Positions 26,756-34,932 of a DNA stretch of 64,000 nucleotides are shown here, one piece after another. The stretch spans positions 5,001-69,000 of the forward strand of contig NZ_FUZU01000001.1 of the NCBI RefSeq assembly GCF_900167975.1. The letters run 5' to 3'. Source of the stretch: Ohtaekwangia koreensis. Lineage in GTDB: Bacteria; Bacteroidota; Bacteroidia; Cytophagales; Cyclobacteriaceae. A model generated the notes under the pieces. That model was not told the DNA's origin, ran no database searches, and was given only the letters and a program-made list of their open reading frames with translations. Within the stretch, counting starts at the first letter, position 1, and each line of letters begins with the position of its first letter. The position numbers and the translations under genes were made by a program.

Positions 26756-28087
26756 GTGAATCAATTACGTGAGTATTTCATTGGTGACTACCTGCGCCAA
26801 AGTCCGGACGTACTAAGGCAAGCAACCATACGTCTGGTGTACAACATCGTAATCGTATCATTACTGGCGCTCGTTGTCTTTTTCTCAATCTATGTTGTTA
26901 AAGGATTTCACTATCAATTAGTAAAGGGGCTAGTGATTATCGGATTGTTCGTGACTTTGCTTTTTTATCTCAAGTATAAGAAGAGCGTAACCCCCGTCTG
27001 TCACTTACTGGTCCTCATATCCTGGGCGAACAACACGATTAATATTTACCTTTTTAACGACTATAGCTTTTTTATAGCACTGCTTACAGTTAGTAATATA
27101 ATTTTTGCATTCCATACATTAGGAAGCCGGTGGGGATTGATATACTCTATACTTCACTTTCTCCCGGTAAGTACGCACTTCATATTGAAAGGTATAGGGG
27201 TAAACATTCGCTCAACACCACCACAGCAGATGGCCTTCATAGAAGGACTTATAACACTGGTATTGATTTTTTTAATCATAGTATACCTGATATACCATTA
27301 TCACAAAGCGTACGAACTGGCGCGGAAATCACTGGGGCAATCCATCGTTGAATTGAAAAGGGCAAGAGAAGTAGCCGATGAAATGACGCGACTAAAAACA
27401 AACTTCCTTTCCAATATGTCACACGAAATCAGGACACCTATTAATGGAATTCTGGGAATAAGCCAAGTGATTGAAATCGAAACGAAGGATGAACAGATTA
27501 AAAAGTATGTAGCGATACAGCAGCTTAGTGGTAGGCGACTTTTAAATACCATTAGCAGTATTCTGGAGTTGTCACGACTGGAAGCTGAACAGAGTAATCT
27601 GAAATTGAAAGTTATAGATGTTAATACATTGGTTCACGATGAAATAAAATCACTTGAACCTCTCGCAAGAAATAAACATCTGAAATTTAGTTTCACTCCT
27701 TCGCTTCTTCCCTTGATCTGCCTTGCAGATGAAAATCTGATGCGGCAAGTGATTCATAATGTTGTTGTAAACGGTATTAAGTTTACAGATAGGGGAGGCG
27801 TTGCAATCACGACAGACTTCATCGAGAGCCGGAATTATTTCGCGATTGAAGTGATGGATACAGGTCTCGGTATCTCCGAAGAATTTCTGCCTTGCATATT
27901 CAATCCGTTCGAGCAGGAAAGTACAGGGAGAAGCCGTACCTACGAAGGTACAGGCCTCGGTTTGTCTATCGCCAAAAAATATATTGAACTACTGGGCGGA
28001 CAGATCCGTGTTATATCTGAAAAAAGTAAAGGCAGTACATTTCGTATTATTCTTCCCGTCCACAATGCAGAGATAAAGAAGATATAA
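26756..28087 (+). CDS. Membrane-bound sensor histidine kinase
   Basis: With the GTG at 26756 the product is 443 residues. The frame is open upstream to 26621, but that region contains a strong terminator and reads unlike protein. The N-terminal half (about residues 20-185) holds five to six membrane helices with no recognised extracellular sensor. A coiled coil leads to the dimerisation box NMSHEIRTPINGILG, with phospho-acceptor His223, and then an HATPase domain with N-box VIHNVVVNGIKF, DTGLGI and GTGLGLSIAKKY. There is no receiver domain and no adjacent response regulator, so it is an orphan kinase. The signal sensed is unknown. Confidence 0.88.
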   Translation: MNQLREYFIGDYLRQSPDVLRQATIRLVYNIVIVSLLALVVFFSIYVVKGFHYQLVKGLVIIGLFVTLLFYLKYKKSVTPVCHLLVLISWANNTINIYLFNDYSFFIALLTVSNIIFAFHTLGSRWGLIYSILHFLPVSTHFILKGIGVNIRSTPPQQMAFIEGLITLVLIFLIIVYLIYHYHKAYELARKSLGQSIVELKRAREVADEMTRLKTNFLSNMSHEIRTPINGILGISQVIEIETKDEQIKKYVAIQQLSGRRLLNTISSILELSRLEAEQSNLKLKVIDVNTLVHDEIKSLEPLARNKHLKFSFTPSLLPLICLADENLMRQVIHNVVVNGIKFTDRGGVAITTDFIESRNYFAIEVMDTGLGISEEFLPCIFNPFEQESTGRSRTYEGTGLGLSIAKKYIELLGGQIRVISEKSKGSTFRIILPVHNAEIKKI

Positions 28088-28144
28088 CGGAATGCGCCAA
28101 CTTTCAGCGGTTTTTGTAACTTCAAAGCTTTAGAAAAAATAACT

Positions 28145-29413
28145 GTGTTGTTGAATTCACATCAGCCTTTGGCTGAACGTATGCGCCCCGTGAAGTTGGA
28201 TGAACTGGTAGGACAGGAGCATCTTACAGGGCCTAATGGCGTAATCCGGAAAGCAATTCTATCCGGAAATATTCCCTCTATGATTTTATGGGGACCTCCC
28301 GGTGTTGGTAAAACTACCATTGCCAATATAATCGCGAACGAAGTGAAGAAACCATTCTATACGTTAAGTGCTGTAAGCGCGGGCGTAAAGGATGTGCGGG
28401 AGGTCATAGAAAAAGCAAAGCACTCTCCGCGCTCGATTTTATTCATCGATGAAATTCATCGCTTTAACAAAAGCCAACAAGATGCATTGCTCGGTGCCGT
28501 TGAAAAAGGTACCATCACATTGATTGGCGCCACTACAGAGAACCCTTCATTTGAAGTGAACTCTGCATTGCTTTCGCGAAGCCAGGTATATACGTTAAGA
28601 CCGCTGGGTGAAGATCAGTTACTCGCCATGATTCAGCAAGCGCTTACGCGCGATGAAGAACTTAAGAAGCGACACGTTGAAATAAAGGAACATCAGGCAT
28701 TGCTGAACATCAGTGGAGGCGATGGACGTAAACTTTTAAATCTGGTAGAACTCATTTGTGAATCTGTGCCGGGTGATGTTGTAGTAACGGATAAACTGGT
28801 GATGGAACTTGCTCAAAAGCATATCGCTATATATGACAAAAGCGGGGAGCAACATTACGATATCATTTCAGCCTTCATCAAGTCAATCCGCGGAAGTGAT
28901 CCAAATGCAGCGGTATATTACCTGGCACGAATGATTGAAGGTGGTGAAGATGTAAAATTTATAGCCCGCAGGATGGTGATCCTGGCATCAGAAGATATAG
29001 GGAATGCAAATCCTACTGCATTGATTATGGCAACCAATGTATTTCAAGCTGTAAATATTATCGGGTACCCTGAAGCTAGAATTATACTGTCACAATGTGT
29101 AGTATATCTGGCAAGCTCGCCTAAAAGCAATGCCAGCTATATGGCAATAGAGAGCGCACTAAGCGCGGTAAATAATACCGGTGACTTGCCGGTTCCATTG
29201 GCAATTCGTAATGCCCCTACAAAGCTTATGAAGAATATGGATTATGGAAAGGGATATCAGTATGCCCATAGCTATGAAGGGAATTTTGTTAATATGGAAT
29301 TCTTGCCGGATAAAATTAAAGGCACTAAATTCTATGAGCCTGGCAATAATGTGCGCGAAGAAGAGTTGAGAAAATACCTTCGGTCGCTATGGAAAGAGAA
29401 ATATGGTTATTGA
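28145..29413 (+). CDS. rarA: Replication-associated recombination protein A
   Basis: The 422-residue AAA+ ATPase is of the RarA/MgsA/WRNIP1 family and acts at stalled replication forks. Walker A is GPPGVGKTT (residues 50-58) and Walker B is ILFIDEIHRFNKSQQDALL (Asp102-Glu103), followed by sensor 1 GATTENPSFEVN. The C-terminal family segment includes YDKSGEQHYDIISAFIKSIRGSDPNAA. The frame starts at GTG 28145 with two TTG codons directly after, and no ATG is available before the conserved RPVKLDELVGQ. Confidence 0.95.
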   Translation: MLLNSHQPLAERMRPVKLDELVGQEHLTGPNGVIRKAILSGNIPSMILWGPPGVGKTTIANIIANEVKKPFYTLSAVSAGVKDVREVIEKAKHSPRSILFIDEIHRFNKSQQDALLGAVEKGTITLIGATTENPSFEVNSALLSRSQVYTLRPLGEDQLLAMIQQALTRDEELKKRHVEIKEHQALLNISGGDGRKLLNLVELICESVPGDVVVTDKLVMELAQKHIAIYDKSGEQHYDIISAFIKSIRGSDPNAAVYYLARMIEGGEDVKFIARRMVILASEDIGNANPTALIMATNVFQAVNIIGYPEARIILSQCVVYLASSPKSNASYMAIESALSAVNNTGDLPVPLAIRNAPTKLMKNMDYGKGYQYAHSYEGNFVNMEFLPDKIKGTKFYEPGNNVREEELRKYLRSLWKEKYGY

Positions 29414-29476
29414 TGGTATAGATTGAAAAATGATGATCATTCATTTTATTTTCAATCGTCGGTTAAATTAGAATTC

Positions 29477-31552
29477 ATGCAACAGATAATATTTGAGACG
29501 TCTCCTGCTTACTTGCTGCTTTGCCTCGCGCTGGCAATAGGACTTGCATTTTTTCTATATAGGACAAGTCATCCCTGGAGTAAAACCTGGAACAGAGCTT
29601 TATTGGCCATTCGTGCCGTGTTGCTGTTTGCTTTATTCTTCTTGTTACTCGGACCGATCGTTCGACAGATCAATAATATATTTGAGAAGCCCCTCTTCGT
29701 AGTACTATATGATAACTCTGCATCGGTAAAGGAGGCAGTTGATTCTATAACATTGCGTAAGGTGGAGGATCAGATCAACACCACACGACAACAGTTGGAA
29801 GAAAAAGGATATGAAGTTGAAGTAAGCAATTTAGCGGGTGAGGAAATTATAGATGTTTCCTATAATGCAACAGTTACAGATCTTAATGGTGCACTTCGTA
29901 AAATTGTGAATCGTTATGAAGGACGAAAGATTGCAGGTGTAACACTTGTGTCCGATGGTATTTACAACGCAGGCGTTACGCCTTTATATGCTTCCTATAA
30001 CTTTCCGGTATATACGATAGGTGTAGGCGACTCCCTGCAGCGAACAGATATAGCGATCAAAAATATCTCCTATAACAAGATCGCTTATCAAGGTAATAAA
30101 TTTCCGGTGCGTGTAGAGGTAGCGACACATAATACAGGCAATCAACCTATACGCGTTACATTGCTTCAACGGGGAAAACAAGTAGAGCAACAGAGTAAAA
30201 CATCCAGCGGTGATCAGCTCTTGGTATTTGATTTTCAGCCGGTGGCAAATGATCAAGGTATTCAGAAACTTGATGTACAGGTTGAAGTAAAGCCAGGAGA
30301 ATTTAATACAAGGAATAATGCGGCTTCTGTTTTTGTTGAAGTTGTTGAGGGTAAGAAAAAAATATTGATCGTTTCAGCATCACCACATCCTGATATAAAA
30401 GCACTGCGCGAGGTGGTCAACAATTCGAATTATGAATTCCTGCTGCACATTCCACAGCTCATGGAGCAACCGGCTTCAATGCTGCAGCCGGAGAAAATTG
30501 ATCTTGTTGTGTTTCATCAGTCTCCTGACATACGGGGCTTAACCAGAAATTTATTTCAGCAATTTTTAAAAAGTAAAACTTCATTGCTGTTGGTCATTGG
30601 TCAACAAACTGATTTGCGCTTTCTGGCACAGCAAAGTATACCTGTAAAGTTCGAAGGTATACCACGTGAGTTCGATGAAGTTACCCCTGTAGTCAATCCT
30701 GCTTTTTCAAATTTTAGTTTATCACCCGAGGTAAATACAATACTCGGTGACTATCCTCCTTTATCCGTTCACTTCGGGAAAATAAATGTAGCACTGAGTG
30801 CAACACCATTATTATTTCAGCGGATTGGTAATCTGGCCACACAAAAACCTCTGCTGGCAGTGGATGTAAAGGATGATCGTAAGATTGGTGTTTTATTAGG
30901 TGAAGGACTCTGGCGTTGGAGACTAAATGAATTCGATCGCACTGAAAAGACAGCTGCCTTTGATGAGCTGTTCGGGAAGCTTATTCAATTCCTTTCAACA
31001 ACGGAAGATAAACGTAAATTCAGAAGCTATCCTGTACAACAAGAGTTCTCGGATACTGAGCCGGTAATCTTTGAGAGCCAGGTGTATAATGATATTTATG
31101 AGCCAGTATATGGCAATACTATAGATATAGACCTTACAGATGAAAGTGGAAAAAAGACAAGCTATACTTATGTGACAAGCCCGGGTAACATCCGCTACCA
31201 GATTGGTGGACTAAGTGAGGGTGTGTACAGGTATAAATCACGCACCACTGTGAATCAAAAGAATGAAGAGGTACGCGGTGAGTTTGCTGTTGTTAAGCGT
31301 GAAATAGAACTCCAAAATCTTACAGCGGATTTTGATTTACTGCGAAAGCTTGCATCTAATACAGGCGGTAAATTTTATCATGCATCACAGATTGGTGTGC
31401 TTCAGCGTGACCTTGGTTCTGCGCAAGCGAAAAGTGTTATTCACACAGAGGAGTCTTATAAAGCCCTGATAAACCTGAAGTGGGTATTCCTGGTGCTGGT
31501 CGTGTTGATAAGTATTGAGTGGTTTTCACGCAGATACTGGGGAAGTTATTAA
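29477..31552 (+). CDS. Membrane-anchored VWA-like protein
   Basis: From the ATG at 29477 the product is 691 residues. Two N-terminal membrane helices (LLLCLALAIGLAFFLY and LLFALFFLLLGPI) are followed by a von Willebrand A-like domain. It has a DxSxS metal site in YDNSASVK and a second acidic site in LVSDGIYNAG. Further on come immunoglobulin-like or CARDB-like strands, a class I glutamine amidotransferase-like region (residues about 290-400), and a final membrane helix (WVFLVLVVLISIEWF). Such proteins in Bacteroidota resemble BatA/BatB or aerotolerance operon members, but no MoxR ATPase gene is adjacent. The upstream gap contains a 9-bp inverted repeat (29421-29429 with 29449-29457). Function unknown. 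Confidence 0.8.
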   Translation: MQQIIFETSPAYLLLCLALAIGLAFFLYRTSHPWSKTWNRALLAIRAVLLFALFFLLLGPIVRQINNIFEKPLFVVLYDNSASVKEAVDSITLRKVEDQINTTRQQLEEKGYEVEVSNLAGEEIIDVSYNATVTDLNGALRKIVNRYEGRKIAGVTLVSDGIYNAGVTPLYASYNFPVYTIGVGDSLQRTDIAIKNISYNKIAYQGNKFPVRVEVATHNTGNQPIRVTLLQRGKQVEQQSKTSSGDQLLVFDFQPVANDQGIQKLDVQVEVKPGEFNTRNNAASVFVEVVEGKKKILIVSASPHPDIKALREVVNNSNYEFLLHIPQLMEQPASMLQPEKIDLVVFHQSPDIRGLTRNLFQQFLKSKTSLLLVIGQQTDLRFLAQQSIPVKFEGIPREFDEVTPVVNPAFSNFSLSPEVNTILGDYPPLSVHFGKINVALSATPLLFQRIGNLATQKPLLAVDVKDDRKIGVLLGEGLWRWRLNEFDRTEKTAAFDELFGKLIQFLSTTEDKRKFRSYPVQQEFSDTEPVIFESQVYNDIYEPVYGNTIDIDLTDESGKKTSYTYVTSPGNIRYQIGGLSEGVYRYKSRTTVNQKNEEVRGEFAVVKREIELQNLTADFDLLRKLASNTGGKFYHASQIGVLQRDLGSAQAKSVIHTEESYKALINLKWVFLVLVVLISIEWFSRRYWGSY

Positions 31553-31630
31553 TGATGTATACTCTGCATTTTAAGTAAATCCTGGCGGCTATACTTCTAA
31601 ATTATTATTTTAGTATACTAAATGTTCCTC

Positions 31631-32104
31631 ATGAGCAAGTCAAAGAAAGTCGCATTGGGTATACTTGTATTGCTGGTAATTATCCAGTTCATACGCCCTG
31701 AAAAAAATATTTCAGAACCATTCATTACAGAAAACGACATCTCAAAGGTGTATGCTCTCAATGATGATGTACATCAGATCCTGATTAAGAAATGTTACGA
31801 TTGTCATAGTAACAACACAGCATATCCCTGGTATAACAACATTCAACCTATAGCATGGTGGATGGCGCATCATGTAAATGAAGGAAAGGATGAATTGAAT
31901 TTCTCTGAGTTCAAGACGTATTCTCAAAAACGTGCTAATCATAAAATTGAAGAGATCTCCGATGCTGTAAATGAAGGCTGGATGCCGCTTGATTCTTATT
32001 TGTGGATCCATCATGAAGCAAAAATTACGGCAGAAGATCGTTCATTAATCAATGCCTGGATTAAAACGCTTCCGGTTACCCTTGAAGAACATACCTCTTT
32101 ATAG
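31631..32104 (+). CDS. Haem-binding domain protein with CxxCH
   Basis: From the second ATG (31631) this is 157 residues, and an in-frame ATG nine bases upstream is possible. There is one N-terminal membrane helix (VALGILVLLVIIQFI). A periplasmic domain then carries a c-type haem site CYDCH, followed by NNTAYPWYNNIQPIAWWMAHHVNEGKDELNFSEF. This matches the Bacteroidota 'haem-binding domain' family (Pfam Haem_bd). Attachment of its haem would depend on a cytochrome c maturation system such as the variant one encoded 5 kb upstream. Its electron-transfer partner is unknown. Confidence 0.9.
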   Translation: MSKSKKVALGILVLLVIIQFIRPEKNISEPFITENDISKVYALNDDVHQILIKKCYDCHSNNTAYPWYNNIQPIAWWMAHHVNEGKDELNFSEFKTYSQKRANHKIEEISDAVNEGWMPLDSYLWIHHEAKITAEDRSLINAWIKTLPVTLEEHTSL

Positions 32105-32240
32105 TTATATTAATTAGGCTCCAGTCTGTAATTTTTAACCGTAGGATTGTTAACTTCATATAAGTTCTGATATAGGATGGCATAATTGTTTATGTTGCTC
32201 CAGGAACGATCTACTGGAATTAAACCTATAATTTATTTGT

Positions 32241-33098
32241 ATGCGCTGGACTGGAAGAAGACAAAGTTCAAATGTTGATGATCAACGCGGCCGCGGATTT
32301 GGCGGCGGTGGTATGTTAACGAAAGGCGGACTGGGAATTGGGGGAATTGTGATCGTGGTGGTGATCAGTCTGATTTTGGGTAAGAATCCTTTAACATTAT
32401 TAGAACAAACCGGAGTGACAACCGGTGACAATACAACGGAGCAACAAGTGCAGTTGACTCCGCAGCAGGAAGAACAAAAACAATTTGTCGCCACTGTACT
32501 CGCAGATACAGAAGATGTGTGGAATAAACTTCTGCCAAATTATGCTGAGCCTACATTAGTATTATTCAGCAACCAGGTGGAGTCGGCATGTGGTATGGCA
32601 AGTTCAGCATCGGGTCCTTTTTATTGTCCACCGGATGAGAAGGTATATATAGACTTGAGTTTCTACGACGAGTTGCAAAGCCGTTTTCAGGCTCCTGGAG
32701 ATTTTGCTCAAGCGTATGTTATTGCGCACGAAGTAGGACATCACGTGCAACATCTGATGGGCATTACTGATAAGATACATGCTATGCAAGGCCAGATAAG
32801 TGAAGAGGAGTATAATAAACTTTCTGTGCGCCTCGAACTACAAGCTGATTTCTTTGCGGGAGTATGGGCGCATCATGCTAATAAAATGCAAAATATTCTA
32901 GAGCCTGGCGATCTTGATGAAGCACTACAGGCAGCAACTGCTATAGGTGATGACAGGCTTCAGCAACAATCACAAGGCTATGTTGTTCCAGATTCTTTCA
33001 CGCATGGTACATCTGAACAGCGAGCTCGCTGGTTTAGAAAAGGCTTTGAGACAGGCGATGTAAAACAGGGTGATACATTTAATGCTACGAGTTTGTAA
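32241..33098 (+). CDS. Neutral zinc metallopeptidase, YpfJ family
   Basis: The 285-residue protein has the family N-terminus MRWTGRRQSSNVDD, a glycine-rich stretch, one membrane helix (residues 28-46) and an external zincin domain. The zinc motif is HEVGHHVQ, with the first His at residue 163. A third ligand candidate is the Glu in LELQADFFAGVWAHH, and the C-terminus has FTHGTSEQRARWF. The family (KPN_02809/YpfJ) is widespread and its substrate is unknown. Confidence 0.93.
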   Translation: MRWTGRRQSSNVDDQRGRGFGGGGMLTKGGLGIGGIVIVVVISLILGKNPLTLLEQTGVTTGDNTTEQQVQLTPQQEEQKQFVATVLADTEDVWNKLLPNYAEPTLVLFSNQVESACGMASSASGPFYCPPDEKVYIDLSFYDELQSRFQAPGDFAQAYVIAHEVGHHVQHLMGITDKIHAMQGQISEEEYNKLSVRLELQADFFAGVWAHHANKMQNILEPGDLDEALQAATAIGDDRLQQQSQGYVVPDSFTHGTSEQRARWFRKGFETGDVKQGDTFNATSL

Positions 33099-33440
33099 TT
33101 ATCGAATCTTCATTTTTATATCGTTATTTTATAAAGTATCGAAACCTGATTATTGTTTGTAACCTCTTTTAGTTTTGTTCGTTGGTAACTCGTTTTGCGT
33201 TATCTGTAGGGAGTATATATACAGTAAAATATGTTAAATTTTTATTAACGTTACTTTAATTCTGCGTGTAGGCCACCGTTGTATTTGATTGTTTTTGAAA
33301 AGCATAGCTCTTCTTGTTAAAATTTCATACTTCTGATTTTTTCTGAAATTAAATTCTGTTAAAGGCGCATTTTATGCCGCTTTCATATTGCCGAAATACT
33401 TTTTATTCGCGCACTAAATTTTTTTAACAAAATAAAAATT
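33099..33440. other. AT-rich intergenic region, probable promoter region
   Basis: These 342 bases hold no convincing gene. TAGTTTTG at 33170-33177 matches TAnnTTTG, which would imply a leader of about 260 bases before the lipoprotein gene. Nearer the gene, TAAATTTT at 33415-33422 is a one-mismatch alternative. No clear hairpin or riboswitch is recognised. Confidence 0.45.
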
Positions 33441-33884
33441 ATGAAAAAACTTTTCCTCACCCTCTCGGTAGTGGCTGCTTTTGCAATCACAAGTTGTGAC
33501 AATGATAACTCTGTTAATCCACAGCCGCTCGGTAAAGCTGTTGTAACAGGAACTGTCTTTGCAGATTTCGATTACACAAACAACACGTCTGACAAGACTT
33601 GGGACAAAGTAGCAAACAAGAAAGTTATTGCTGCTATCTATGATGATTACAACGAATCAGTTCGTTACATAGAAACAACAACCGATGCGAATGGTAATTA
33701 TACTATCGAAGTGGAGATCGGTAATCGCGAGCTTGAAATTTACATTCATCTTGTTGATTTCAAAGCTGATGTTCGTTATGATGATGGTATAGAAAACCGG
33801 ACTTTTACAGGTGAATATTTCAGTACAGGAGCCGACCTTGAAAAAGGTGGCGAGTATATCCGCGATATATACTACAACGATTAA
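33441..33884 (+). CDS. Secreted lipoprotein of unknown function
   Basis: The 147-residue protein has a signal ending in the lipobox AITSC (Cys19) followed by DNDN, a charged start often linked to outer-membrane or surface export in Bacteroidota. The rest is predicted all-beta: TGTVFADFDYT, KVIAAIYDDYNESVRYIETTTDANGNYTIEVEIG, ending GEYIRDIYYND. This is similar in layout to a transthyretin or carboxypeptidase-regulatory-like beta-sandwich. It is followed 30 bases later by an outer-membrane barrel gene, and both end at one terminator. Confidence 0.82.
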   Translation: MKKLFLTLSVVAAFAITSCDNDNSVNPQPLGKAVVTGTVFADFDYTNNTSDKTWDKVANKKVIAAIYDDYNESVRYIETTTDANGNYTIEVEIGNRELEIYIHLVDFKADVRYDDGIENRTFTGEYFSTGADLEKGGEYIRDIYYND

Positions 33885-33914
33885 TCTGCTATATATAAAT
33901 CTGAAAAATAAATC

Positions 33915-34847
33915 ATGAGAAAAATATTTTTGTCAATGCTCGCTAGTGTTCTTACAATAGCAGCAATTGCACAGGAAGTAACGACTACTACAAGTACGTC
34001 TGAAGCTCCTGTACTAAGATCAAAGAAAGGTGAAGCGTATCTGCCAATAGCTGGTGAGTGGGGACTCGGTGTTTCTGCAAATCCGTTTCTGGATTACCTC
34101 GGCAACTTTGTTAATGGTTACGATAATTTTAATGACGGCCCGAATTTTGAGTTTGCTTCAAATCCAGCAAATAATATAGCTGTTTTCGGTAAGCTTATGA
34201 AAGACGCCAATACTGCGTATCGCATCCGCTTTAACGTAGGCATTCGTAGTGCCACGAACAAAGCAGTTATATCTCAAAATGAATTGAATCCTGATCCTGC
34301 ATTCCCTGCTTTTACAGAAGACTGGCAGAAAGTAAATACTACTGCAATCGTAATTGCTCCTGGTATTGAAAAGAGACGTGGAAGCACTCGTCTTCAAGGT
34401 GTATATGGTGCTGAACTTGTATTAGGGTTTAACAATACAAAAGTTAGCTACGACTATGGCAATGCAATGTCAGCTGATTTTAATGCGCCTATCACGAATG
34501 ACTTTGATAACTATGGTTATGGTGAGAACATCTTGACCGGAAACGAAGCTGCAGCAGCAGTGCGTGTTGTTGAAGATAAATCAGGCTCTAACTTTTTGGT
34601 TGGTGCACGCGGTTTTATAGGTGTTGAATATTTCTTTGCTCCAAAGATTTCTATCGGTGGCGAATTCGGCTATATGTTGGGCTTCCAAACACAACGTAAA
34701 GCTACGATCACTGCCGAAACATGGGATGCATCAAGCGTAGGAACACGTGAAGTTAAAGTTGATGAATTCAGAAATGGTGGTGTAACTTCATTGGGTATCG
34801 GTCTCGATAACCTGAGTGGTTCAATCAACCTGTTGTTCTATTTCTAA
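33915..34847 (+). CDS. Outer-membrane beta-barrel protein
   Basis: The 310-residue protein has a signal peptide (IFLSMLASVLTIAAIAQ) and a C-terminus of alternating residues ending in aromatic Phe (SGSINLLFYF), the outer-membrane insertion signal. Strand-like segments such as YRIRFNVGIRSA, GVYGAELVLGFN, NFLVGARGFIGVEYFFA and SIGGEFGYMLGF fit a small OmpA/OmpW-sized barrel. There is no periplasmic domain. It is probably co-expressed with the preceding lipoprotein, which may be its partner. Substrate unknown. Confidence 0.82.
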   Translation: MRKIFLSMLASVLTIAAIAQEVTTTTSTSEAPVLRSKKGEAYLPIAGEWGLGVSANPFLDYLGNFVNGYDNFNDGPNFEFASNPANNIAVFGKLMKDANTAYRIRFNVGIRSATNKAVISQNELNPDPAFPAFTEDWQKVNTTAIVIAPGIEKRRGSTRLQGVYGAELVLGFNNTKVSYDYGNAMSADFNAPITNDFDNYGYGENILTGNEAAAAVRVVEDKSGSNFLVGARGFIGVEYFFAPKISIGGEFGYMLGFQTQRKATITAETWDASSVGTREVKVDEFRNGGVTSLGIGLDNLSGSINLLFYF

Positions 34848-34872
34848 GACCAACTACTAAGTATTTAAAATA

Positions 34873-34905
34873 GAAGGCGGCAGTATATCTGCCGCCTTCT
34901 TTATA
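34873..34905 (+). terminator. Strong terminator between convergent genes
   Basis: An 11-bp GC-rich stem, GAAGGCGGCAG (34873-34883) with CTGCCGCCTTC (34889-34899), has a 5-base loop and is followed by TTTATATA. On the other strand it is followed by TATTTTAA, so it may also stop transcripts from the minus-strand protease gene. Confidence 0.92.
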
Positions 34906-34932
34906 TATAGCCTTAATTATACAGTCATCCAA

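Noticed and set aside
29421-29457. 9-bp inverted repeat between rarA and the VWA-like gene
   Set aside because: No T-run follows and the loop is long, so it is neither a convincing terminator nor a known regulatory element.
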